From Cellvibrionales bacterium (GTDB lineage: Bacteria; Pseudomonadota; Gammaproteobacteria; Pseudomonadales; JAHEIH01): a DNA stretch of 64,000 nucleotides. Positions 8,976 through 15,957 of this stretch are shown in pieces (the first letter of the stretch is position 1; every line of letters begins with the position of its first letter). The position numbers and the translations under genes were made by a program. A model generated the notes under the pieces. That model saw nothing but the letters and a program-made list of their open reading frames with translations. It was not told the origin of the DNA and searched no databases. The DNA is taken from the NCBI GenBank assembly GCA_024639455.1, contig JAHEIH010000002.1, positions 1 to 64,000 on the forward strand. The letters run 5' to 3'.

Positions 8976-9413
8976 TTAATTTAGCCATTCAAGAATAATG
9001 TCCTCAAGATGTTTGTCTGGGAAAATGTCTATCCCCATTTCACTCTTGATTAAATAAGCCGTTAGCAAACCAATCAGCAATAGACCAAATATTATCAACA
9101 TACCCATTAGTAAAATCATCATTGACCCGCTTCTTTTATCCTGCGCATTTTTTCGCACGGCTTCTTTAAGCAGGGTGCCCCGGCGTTTGTCTCTTCCCGC
9201 GAAGAGCACCAAATAATAGCGGGCAAAATAGAGTGGGATATTTAGGCGGATATCGATTGGATGTCGCTTTCCCCGATCGGCAGCCAAGAGCGCAGCACGG
9301 ACGGCCTCGACTTGCTCGGTCGTCATGCTGTCGATTATTTTTCGATCAATTTTGCTCATCGTGAACGAGGCAAAAATCTCACTTGAAATATCTGGACGCT
9401 TTTGTAATGGCAT
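8976..9413 (-). CDS. Small membrane protein of unknown function in polysaccharide locus
   Basis: I do not recognise a characterised family. The 145-aa protein has a soluble N-terminal part with a helix-rich segment (SKIDRKIIDSMTTEQVEAV). A conserved-looking basic stretch (ADRGKRHPIDIRLNIPLYFARYYLVLFAGRDKRR) follows, given here as key residues only, then one strong membrane helix (SMMILLMGMLIIFGLLLIG) and a short acidic tail. This is the layout of a small single-pass inner-membrane protein with its basic face toward the cytoplasm. The frame can extend to a TTG at 9446, and another in-frame ATG is at 9357-9359; none has a clear ribosome binding site. It is divergent from the glycosyltransferase-STAS gene and may share its control region. 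Confidence 0.6.
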   Translation of the reverse strand: MPLQKRPDISSEIFASFTMSKIDRKIIDSMTTEQVEAVRAALLAADRGKRHPIDIRLNIPLYFARYYLVLFAGRDKRRGTLLKEAVRKNAQDKRSGSMMILLMGMLIIFGLLLIGLLTAYLIKSEMGIDIFPDKHLEDIILEWLN

Positions 9414-9531
9414 ATATTTGTCTAGTTGTCGGGATATTTGAGCCAATCAGTTGAATAAAGTCTTACTTAGTGTAACTTCTATAGAAGTATTTTTCTTTTA
9501 CAAATGTGTTTAATTTATTTTGGTTTCTTAA

Positions 9532-10659
9532 ATGACGGTTGACTTTGAAGCGCTTTTTTCTCGCGATCTGTGGTGCCTAATGGGCTTACCTATCGATGTT
9601 AGTCGCGAGCTTCAGTGTGTAGCCTATCTCAATGAGAAAATGTCGAAGGGAGAGGGATGTTTTCTTACTACCCCCAATCTCCATTTCTTGATTAAAAGCT
9701 CACAAAGTTCAGGGTTTAGACGTTCTGTGCTCGGTTCAGACTTTGTGATAGCCGACGGTGTGGCCTTGGTGTGGATTGCAAAGTTGCTTGATATTCCTCT
9801 GACGGACCGCGTTAGCGGTGCTGGCGTGTTTGAGCGCTTGCGACACGGCATGGCGGGTCGTGCGTTTAGAGTATTCTTTTTGGGAGGCCCCGAAGGGGCC
9901 GGTGATCGAGCCTGCGACATGTTAAACGGTGAAAACAGCATGTTAATCCCCTGTGGTGCTTACCAGCCCGGTTTTGGCTCCGTTGAGGATATGAGCTCGC
10001 TCGATATTATTGAGCGCATAAAAAAAAGTGACCCCGACTTTTTGTTGTTAGCGCTGGGCGCCCAAAAGGGGCAGGCCTGGATCGAGCTCAATAGGCATCA
10101 CTTTCCTGGGGTGACCTTATCCCATTTGGGAGGCGTGGTTAATTTTACAGCGGGCTTGGTAAAAAGGGCGCCGCGTTGGATGCAAAAAAGTGGTTTAGAG
10201 TGGGTTTGGCGTATGTTTGAAGAGCCAGCCTTGATTGAACGCAATATGCATGATGGTCCCGCTTTCTTGCGTATGATTGTGCAGCAGGTAATGCCCTATC
10301 GACGCTACCAGAAGCAGCTTGCCAAACAAAAATTTAAATGTAGCTTATTGGTTAGTTTCATTGAGGAAGTAGACGAGTTTTGCACGCTTTCGCTAAGCGG
10401 CAGCCTTTCAGAAGGTGTGATTCCGCAGATCAAACAAGCCTTTATCGATATCGCGAAAAAGCAAAAGCATCTCGTGCTCAATATGGAAGCGGTGGACTAT
10501 ATTGATTGTTCGGTATTGGCTAAATTACAGCAATTAGAATATTGCCAGCGGCAGGCTAATCTTGGCTTTGCTATAAAAAATCTATCCCCGCAGATACGAC
10601 AAATTTTTGCTTGGAACAATGTTGATTACTTGTTAGGTGACGATACTAGCGCCGAATGA
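9532..10659 (+). CDS. WecG/TagA/CpsF glycosyltransferase fused to a C-terminal STAS domain
   Basis: Residues about 15-250 match the WecG/TagA/CpsF (GT26) family. TTPNLHFL (46-53) carries the conserved Thr-Pro-Asn, and ADGVALVW (74-81) carries the likely catalytic Asp. RVSGAGVFERL and FFLGGPEGAG follow. Such enzymes add the second sugar, often N-acetylmannosamine(uronic acid), to a prenyl-linked sugar at the membrane. Residues about 270-375 form a STAS domain, with the phosphorylatable position seen as Ser327 in YIDCSVL. In the RVxGxD motif the usual Asp is replaced (SGAG), so the specificity may differ. GT26 enzymes normally stop at about 250 aa; the STAS extension suggests control by a partner-switching kinase or phosphatase. 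The gene overlaps the convergent OmpA-type gene by 14 bases. Confidence 0.85.
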   Translation: MTVDFEALFSRDLWCLMGLPIDVSRELQCVAYLNEKMSKGEGCFLTTPNLHFLIKSSQSSGFRRSVLGSDFVIADGVALVWIAKLLDIPLTDRVSGAGVFERLRHGMAGRAFRVFFLGGPEGAGDRACDMLNGENSMLIPCGAYQPGFGSVEDMSSLDIIERIKKSDPDFLLLALGAQKGQAWIELNRHHFPGVTLSHLGGVVNFTAGLVKRAPRWMQKSGLEWVWRMFEEPALIERNMHDGPAFLRMIVQQVMPYRRYQKQLAKQKFKCSLLVSFIEEVDEFCTLSLSGSLSEGVIPQIKQAFIDIAKKQKHLVLNMEAVDYIDCSVLAKLQQLEYCQRQANLGFAIKNLSPQIRQIFAWNNVDYLLGDDTSAE

Positions 10660-11149
10660 CCCGCGCTGAAATCACTGTGCGACGATTTTTAGCCATGCCA
10701 TTAGCGTGGTCATTATCGGCGGTGGGCATCATCTCGCCTTTCCAGCCGACGCTTTTATTGGCGCTGTCCAGCCCGCGACCCTTTAAATAATCAATCACAC
10801 TGGTTGCGCGGCGCATAGATAGCGTGTCGTTGTATTGATGGGTGGCGCGACTGTCAGTGTGGCCAACAATCGTTAAGGACTCAATGCTGCGATGATCGAT
10901 AGCGTGTACCAGTGATTCAAGGGTAGTGATGGCTTCTTCATTGAGCGAATAGAGGTCTGTGCCAAAGTACACCGTAACCTGAAGGTCTTCGGCTGATTCG
11001 GCGAGAGGCTCGCAGCTGCAAGTTGAAATCTGGGCTGCAGGTGGAATCGAATGAGAGAACACGATGTCTTCACCGTAACGGGCATGACTGCAGCCAGTAA
11101 GAATAAGTAGAGAGGCAAGGGTGTAGGTTATTTTGCGTAGCATTGGCAT
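10646..11149 (-). CDS. OmpA-family peptidoglycan-associated lipoprotein
   Basis: This 167-aa lipoprotein has a signal peptide ending LLILTGC. A short linker containing two extra cysteines (CSC) is followed by a C-terminal OmpA/Pal domain. The peptidoglycan-binding signature is clear: VYFGTDLYSLNEEA, then IVGHTDSRATHQYNDTLSMRRA with the conserved Asp and Arg, and NRRTV near the end. It should tether the outer membrane to the cell wall, perhaps supporting the export channel encoded nearby. It is convergent with and overlaps the end of the STAS-fusion gene. Two ATGs (11147-11149 and 11141-11143) are possible starts. Confidence 0.85.
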   Translation of the reverse strand: MPMLRKITYTLASLLILTGCSHARYGEDIVFSHSIPPAAQISTCSCEPLAESAEDLQVTVYFGTDLYSLNEEAITTLESLVHAIDHRSIESLTIVGHTDSRATHQYNDTLSMRRATSVIDYLKGRGLDSANKSVGWKGEMMPTADNDHANGMAKNRRTVISARVIRR

Positions 11150-11311
11150 GGTGTGTCTCAGTGAAAATAAAATTATTGTAGTAAAGCTGTTACAGCTTGC
11201 ATCATTTTTTAGCTTAGACTACCTTCAAAATTAATAAAAGAGCGCTTTTAGGTGATCTTTATCGTGTCAATTGACGGGTGTGGCTTGATAGTAAGCGACG
11301 TTGTGGGATTA

Positions 11312-11893
11312 ATGCCTCGATTTTTTGAATTTTTGCTGGTGTTGGTGCTGCTGTTGTTGCTCTCGCCGTTTATGTTGTTTTTAGCGCTGGCGGTGATGCT
11401 GCTAAGCGGTTGGCCGGTGTTTTTTGTGCAGCAAAGAATTGGTCTGAACGGCGAGTTGTTCCATCTTTATAAGTTTCGCTCGATGTTCAATGGCGTATCG
11501 TCCCAAGTAACGACGACAGTGGTTGATAGCGAGGCATTGCGAATGAAGTGCCGTGATGATCCGCGTGTGACATCGATAGGACGTTGGTTGCGGCGTTTTT
11601 CGCTGGATGAGTTGCCTCAGCTCATTAATGTGTTGAAGGGCAATATGGCGCTGGTTGGTCCAAGGCCACACCTACCCAGTGAATTAGTTGCTTATTCGCC
11701 TGAGCATTTTCAACGCTTGTCGGTAAAGCCTGGGATTACGGGGTTGTGGCAGGTGAGTGGGCGTGCTGAAAAGTCGGTTTCGCAAGAGTTAGATTTGGAT
11801 CTTGCGTACACTTCCAAGCGGAGCTTCGCTTTAGATGTGCTCATTTTATGTAAAACATTACCAGCAGTAGTGTTTGGTCGAGGTGCCTATTAG
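11312..11893 (+). CDS. Bacterial sugar transferase (monotopic phosphoglycosyl transferase)
   Basis: This enzyme transfers a sugar phosphate from a UDP-sugar to undecaprenyl phosphate, starting a glycan repeat unit. It has the small PglC/WcaJ C-terminal layout: a re-entrant membrane helix at the N-terminus (FFEFLLVLVLLLLLSPFML), the QQRIG and YKFRSM motifs, and the catalytic Asp-Glu dyad in SLDELPQLINV. It ends with VGPRP and PGITGLWQVSGR. The ATG at 11312 fits the family's usual start (MPRFFEF). The frame can open earlier at GTG 11252, adding about 20 residues. The stop overlaps the next gene's GTG by one base. All catalytic residues appear intact, in contrast to the related domain in the next gene. 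Confidence 0.9.
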   Translation: MPRFFEFLLVLVLLLLLSPFMLFLALAVMLLSGWPVFFVQQRIGLNGELFHLYKFRSMFNGVSSQVTTTVVDSEALRMKCRDDPRVTSIGRWLRRFSLDELPQLINVLKGNMALVGPRPHLPSELVAYSPEHFQRLSVKPGITGLWQVSGRAEKSVSQELDLDLAYTSKRSFALDVLILCKTLPAVVFGRGAY

Positions 11894-13269
11894 TGTCCAC
11901 GTCTCGTCTTGCTGTTCTGGTCGATCCGGGTGTTCCCGAGGCGCTGTCAGGGTTGCTACAAGATTACTCCATGCCTATGCTGCCAATGGGGACACGTCCC
12001 ATGTTGGCACATTGGTTGGACCGCTTGCTAGCCGTAGAGATTCGCGATGTTTTATTGTTGCTTGAGCATATGCCAGAAAAAACGCGTGAATGGCTGGAAG
12101 CATTTACACCGGAAGGTATGACCATTAGCTGCGCAAGCATTCGCAAGGGGCAGCCATTTAAGACACAGTATGCCCACTTGTTGGGTATGACTTATGATTC
12201 AATTGTTGTGGTTGATTTGTCGGCGTTTCCTAAGCTGGATATAGTGGATGCCCTGAAGGCCTCCCCTGAACATGGGGGTGTTACGTCCGTTGAAGGTTTA
12301 TCACATTGGGCGCAGAAGTTAGTCAAACAAACGGGTGAGCAGCTCCATTTAATTCCTGCTTCTTCTGCCGTACAGGTAACATCGCCGGCTGATATTTGGC
12401 GCATCAATATGGATATTCTGGCGGACAAGTTGACCGACCCAAATCCCTTTGGATTTCAGCCTGAGCCACACTGTTATATCGGTAGCAACTGCAAAATTGC
12501 AGGGGATGTACGCTATCACGCGCCGCTCGCCATGGGCGAAAGTTGTATTTTTTCTGCGCGAGTTCACCTTGGCCCGAATGTCGTTGTCGCCGAAAAGTGT
12601 GTTTTCGATGTCGGGTGTTTTGTTCAGGATTGTGTCGTGTTTGGGCGTACCTTTATAGGCTCCAATCTTGTTCTTCGTAATGCGGTAGTCAGTGGTAGTA
12701 TGGTTTATCTGGTGGATGAGGACCGGATGGGGCATATCGATGATGTCGCGATGCTGGCTAGCAGCGGGGCCAATGATATGGCTGTGGGTATAGTGCAGCG
12801 CACCGTGGCGGCATTGACCATGCTGTTTTTGTTGTCACCCATCGCAGTACTGGCTATATATAGAGTGTTGAAAAGTCGCGCTTGGTACAAAGAAGAAGAT
12901 ATTTACCTCGAGTCTGGTCGTGATTTAAACGGTTTCAGGGCTTTCCGCCGACTGCGTGTAAAGACATTATTGGTGCCTCATCGAGCATGGCGCAAGTCAC
13001 TTTGGTTGTGGAGGGTTGTACGCGGCGAAATGCCTTTGGTAGGTTCTTCCCCGCGGCGCAGTCAGGACTTTGTGTACCCGAGTTGGGTGACCGATGCGGA
13101 GGAGTTCTCCCCTGGCGTGATGGCATTGGCCGATATTACTGTCGCCTGTGATGCGACCTGTGAAGAGATTGTCATTGCCGACGCTTATCAATTGGCAAAA
13201 GGCGAGGTCGGTGGTCACATGGGTATGTGGTGGCGATGGATGCTTGCCTTAATGACCTTTAAAAATTAA
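11893..13269 (+). CDS. Nucleotidyltransferase-like / beta-helix / inactive sugar-transferase fusion, apparent pseudoenzyme
   Basis: This 458-aa protein has three parts. Residues about 1-180 resemble an NDP-sugar pyrophosphorylase (LPMGTRPMLAHWLDRLL), but the glycine-rich LAGGxGTR loop is absent. Residues about 190-290 form hexapeptide repeats of a left-handed beta-helix (HCYIGSNCKIAG, GESCIFSARVHLGPN, GRTFIGSNLVLRNA). Residues about 298-458 resemble the sugar transferase encoded just upstream: a hydrophobic segment, FRAFRRLR for the YKFRSM motif, RGEMPLVGSSPRR for KGxMxLVGPRP, and PGVMALADI for PGITGLWQV. The catalytic Asp-Glu pair aligns with Arg367-Lys368, so this copy should not be active. 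It starts at GTG 11893, overlapping the upstream stop. A scaffold or regulator of the initiating transferase is one possible role. Confidence 0.7.
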   Translation: MSTSRLAVLVDPGVPEALSGLLQDYSMPMLPMGTRPMLAHWLDRLLAVEIRDVLLLLEHMPEKTREWLEAFTPEGMTISCASIRKGQPFKTQYAHLLGMTYDSIVVVDLSAFPKLDIVDALKASPEHGGVTSVEGLSHWAQKLVKQTGEQLHLIPASSAVQVTSPADIWRINMDILADKLTDPNPFGFQPEPHCYIGSNCKIAGDVRYHAPLAMGESCIFSARVHLGPNVVVAEKCVFDVGCFVQDCVVFGRTFIGSNLVLRNAVVSGSMVYLVDEDRMGHIDDVAMLASSGANDMAVGIVQRTVAALTMLFLLSPIAVLAIYRVLKSRAWYKEEDIYLESGRDLNGFRAFRRLRVKTLLVPHRAWRKSLWLWRVVRGEMPLVGSSPRRSQDFVYPSWVTDAEEFSPGVMALADITVACDATCEEIVIADAYQLAKGEVGGHMGMWWRWMLALMTFKN

Positions 13270-13293
13270 TACTTATCTATTGAGGAAATAATT

Positions 13294-13626
13294 GTGTCTG
13301 ATCAATTAAAAGTCGATGTAGTCAACGATGTCACCTTAGCGCGTCTGATCGGTCGCGTTGATGCAAAGTGTGTGCAAGATATTGGCGAGCGTCTCAAATC
13401 GCATGCAGTTGATGTGCTGGCGGTCGATATGTCGAAAGTAAATTTCATCGATTCGTCGGCGTTAGGTTTAATCGTGTCGACCTTTCGCCGCAACCAAGAG
13501 GCGGGCAGTAAATTCTGTTTGTTCGGCATGAACCCACAGGTTCGTGCGGTGTTTGAATTAACCCGCTTGCACCGAATTTTTGATATTTTTGAAACGGAAG
13601 AGCAAGCGCTGGCGTCTTTGGCCTAG
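13294..13626 (+). CDS. STAS-domain protein (anti-sigma-factor-antagonist type)
   Basis: This 110-aa protein consists of a single STAS domain like SpoIIAA and bacterial partner-switch proteins. The core motif FIDSSALGLIVSTFRR (51-66) keeps both serines; Ser55 is at the position phosphorylated in SpoIIAA. Such proteins bind an anti-sigma factor, kinase or target enzyme in a phosphorylation-dependent way. It starts at GTG 13294 behind TTGAGGAAATAATT and follows the fusion gene by 24 bases. A second STAS domain sits at the end of the glycosyltransferase at 9532-10659, so the two probably answer to the same kinase/phosphatase, which is not in this window. Confidence 0.85.
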   Translation: MSDQLKVDVVNDVTLARLIGRVDAKCVQDIGERLKSHAVDVLAVDMSKVNFIDSSALGLIVSTFRRNQEAGSKFCLFGMNPQVRAVFELTRLHRIFDIFETEEQALASLA

Positions 13627-13663
13627 CAAGCAGCAAATAATTCAATTTATTTGCGATTAGGGC

Positions 13664-13692
13664 TTGACCTTAAGGGGGCAAGTCCCTAGAAT
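13664..13692 (+). promoter_or_regulatory. Sigma-70 promoter for the initiator tRNA-rimP-nusA operon
   Basis: TTGACC (13664-13669) and TAGAAT (13687-13692) are separated by exactly 17 bases, 37 bases before the tRNA. This is the strongest promoter match near the operon and sits where the metY promoter is expected. Confidence 0.75.
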
Positions 13693-13729
13693 TTGCCACC
13701 TCTTGAGAGCACATGCTCTAAGACGTTGA

Positions 13730-13806
<77 letters not shown>

Positions 13807-13841
13807 ATTTTTAGTTAGACGCGAAGGCGTCGGCTTTTTAG

Positions 13842-13866
13842 AAAACCCCATTTTGGGGTTTTTTAT
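13842..13866 (+). terminator. Hairpin after the initiator tRNA
   Basis: An AAAACCCC/GGGGTTTT stem with an ATTTT loop is followed by TTATTATC. It is probably a partial terminator or tRNA processing signal, because the downstream genes depend on read-through. Confidence 0.7.
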
Positions 13867-13909
13867 TATCTACATTATGCCGTCGCGTCTGCAGGGCGCT
13901 TGCGGCAGC

Positions 13910-13935
13910 AAAATGGGCCGAGGGCCCATTTTTTG
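13910..13935 (+). terminator. Second hairpin (attenuator) before rimP
   Basis: A 10-bp stem pairs AAAATGGGCC with GGCCCATTTT around a GAG loop and is followed by more T's. Two hairpins in tandem between the tRNA and rimP suggest regulated read-through into nusA-infB. Confidence 0.65.
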
Positions 13936-13966
13936 TTTGTGCGGCAAAAGCGCCGCGGGGTACTGA

Positions 13967-14419
13967 GTGGCAAAAGTAGATGTATTGCATGACCTAATCG
14001 AACCGACCGTAACGGCGTTGGGTTACGAGTTATGGGGTGTCGATTATCAAGGGCAAGGCAAGTTCAGTATGTTGCGCGTGTATATCGATTCTCCTAACGG
14101 TATCACCGTCGACGATTGCGCCTCAGTGAGCCACCATGTCAGTGGTGTATTAGATGTAGAAGATCCCATCGATGGGGAGTATACCCTCGAGGTTTCGTCA
14201 CCGGGTATGGATCGTCCGCTTTACACCCTGGAACAATACCAAGCGTATGTTGGCCAACTGGTTAACTTGCGTCTGCGCGTACCCTTTGAGGGGCGTCGCA
14301 AATTTAAAGGCGTGATAAACGCCGTAGAAGGTGATGAGATTGTGATCTATGTCGACGATCATGAGTACTTGTTGCCAATATCAACTATCGAAAAAGCGAA
14401 TATCGTACCAACCTTTTAA
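13967..14419 (+). CDS. rimP: Ribosome maturation factor RimP
   Basis: RimP helps assemble the 30S ribosomal subunit. The 150-aa protein shows the family landmarks: an N-terminal segment [20 protein letters not shown], then [20 protein letters not shown], and [16 protein letters not shown], followed by an Sm-like C-terminal domain. Length is normal. The start is GTG 13967, placed just after GCGGGGTACTGA. It is the first protein gene of the nusA operon, 20 bases before nusA. The order tRNA-fMet, rimP, nusA, infB is conserved across gammaproteobacteria and confirms the identity. Confidence 0.95.
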   Translation: MAKVDVLHDLIEPTVTALGYELWGVDYQGQGKFSMLRVYIDSPNGITVDDCASVSHHVSGVLDVEDPIDGEYTLEVSSPGMDRPLYTLEQYQAYVGQLVNLRLRVPFEGRRKFKGVINAVEGDEIVIYVDDHEYLLPISTIEKANIVPTF

Positions 14420-14439
14420 AGGCCAAGGGTGAGTCAAAA

Positions 14440-15933
14440 ATGAGCAAAGAAATCCTGTTAGTTGCTGATGCAGTATCAAATGAGAAGGGCGTTGATAAGG
14501 GCGTGATCTTCGAAGCTATCGAAACAGCATTAGCGGCAGCGACTAAGAAACGTTACGAAGAAGAAGCGGACATTTATGTGGTCATTGACCGCAAAGATGG
14601 TAGCTATGAAACCTTCCGTCGTTGGACTGTCATGGCGGACGACCAGTTGGCTGAATTGGGTACTGAATTGACTACCGAAGAGGCCGCTGAAGTGAGCGCT
14701 GATTTGAACGTGGGCGATATTCACGAAGAGCAAATTGAAAACGTCGATTTTGGTCGTATCGCCGCGCAAACCGCTAAGCAAGTGATTGTACAGAAGGTGC
14801 GTGAAGCCGAGCGTGCACAGATCGTCGCTCAGTATCGTGGTCGCGAAGGCGAGATGCTGGCAGGCACGATTAAAAAAGTGACCCGTGACAATATTATTGT
14901 AGATCTGGGTAACAACGCTGAAGGCCTATTGCCGCGCAGTGAGCTGGTCGGACGTGAAACCTTCCGTATGGGTGAACGCGTACGCGCCATCTTGGTGGAA
15001 ATTTCTACTGAAAATCGTGGTCCTCAGCTGATCTTGAGCCGCGCTTGCCCCGATATGTTGATTGAACTGTTCCGCATTGAAGTGCCAGAGATCGCTGAAG
15101 AAGTTATTGAAATTCGCGCGGCTTCGCGCGACCCCGGTTCTCGTGCCAAAATCGCGGTGAAAACCAACGATGGCCGCATCGATCCCGTTGGTGCTTGTGT
15201 AGGTATGCGCGGAGCGCGTGTACAAGCCGTTTCGGGCGAGTTAAATAACGAGCGCGTTGACATCATCCTGTGGGATGACAACCCGGCGCAATTGGTAATC
15301 AATGCCATGGCACCAGCTGATGTGGAGTCGATCGTGGTCGACGAAGACAGCCACACCATGGATGTCGCTGTAAATGCCGATAATCTGGCGCAGGCGATCG
15401 GCCGTAGCGGCCAAAACGTGCGTTTGGCTAGCGAGTTGACTGGCTGGACAATCAACGTGATGAGCACCGAAGAGGCCAACGAGAAGTTCCAAGCCGAGTC
15501 CGGCCAAATTCTGGAAAGCTTCATGAACGCCCTGGATGTGGATGAGGACGTCGCGGCGGTGCTGGTAGAGGAAGGGTTTACTTCGTTAGAAGAAGTTGCC
15601 TACGTACCATTGGAAGAAATGGCTTCTATTGAAGGTTTTGATGAAGACATCGCTGAGGAGTTGCGGGCTAGAGCGAAAGATGCGCTGTTGACACAGGCGA
15701 TTGCTTCAGAAGAGAAATTGGATCAAGAGCCTGCAGAAGACCTGTTGGCAATGGATGGTATGGATAAGCACTTGGCCTATGTGTTGGCCAGTCGCGGAAT
15801 TGTCACCATGGACGATTTGGCAGAGCAGTCGATCGATGAATTGATCGACATTGAAGAAATGACAGAAGAGCGCGCGGCGGAGTTGATTATGACTGCTCGC
15901 GCACCTTGGTTCGCCGACGAGGCTGGCCAGTAA
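14440..15933 (+). CDS. nusA: Transcription termination/antitermination factor NusA
   Basis: NusA binds RNA polymerase and nascent RNA to control pausing, termination and antitermination. At 497 aa it has the full enterobacterial-type layout: the N-terminal polymerase-binding domain (about 1-125), an S1 domain (about 135-200, with [17 protein letters not shown]), two KH domains ([14 protein letters not shown] and [14 protein letters not shown]), and two acidic C-terminal repeats that bind the alpha subunit. The C-terminal repeats are intact, as in E. coli and unlike many shorter bacterial NusA proteins. It starts at ATG 14440, 20 bases after rimP. Confidence 0.97.
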   Translation: MSKEILLVADAVSNEKGVDKGVIFEAIETALAAATKKRYEEEADIYVVIDRKDGSYETFRRWTVMADDQLAELGTELTTEEAAEVSADLNVGDIHEEQIENVDFGRIAAQTAKQVIVQKVREAERAQIVAQYRGREGEMLAGTIKKVTRDNIIVDLGNNAEGLLPRSELVGRETFRMGERVRAILVEISTENRGPQLILSRACPDMLIELFRIEVPEIAEEVIEIRAASRDPGSRAKIAVKTNDGRIDPVGACVGMRGARVQAVSGELNNERVDIILWDDNPAQLVINAMAPADVESIVVDEDSHTMDVAVNADNLAQAIGRSGQNVRLASELTGWTINVMSTEEANEKFQAESGQILESFMNALDVDEDVAAVLVEEGFTSLEEVAYVPLEEMASIEGFDEDIAEELRARAKDALLTQAIASEEKLDQEPAEDLLAMDGMDKHLAYVLASRGIVTMDDLAEQSIDELIDIEEMTEERAAELIMTARAPWFADEAGQ

Positions 15934-15957
15934 GGGAAGACTAGGGGGAGAATTTTT

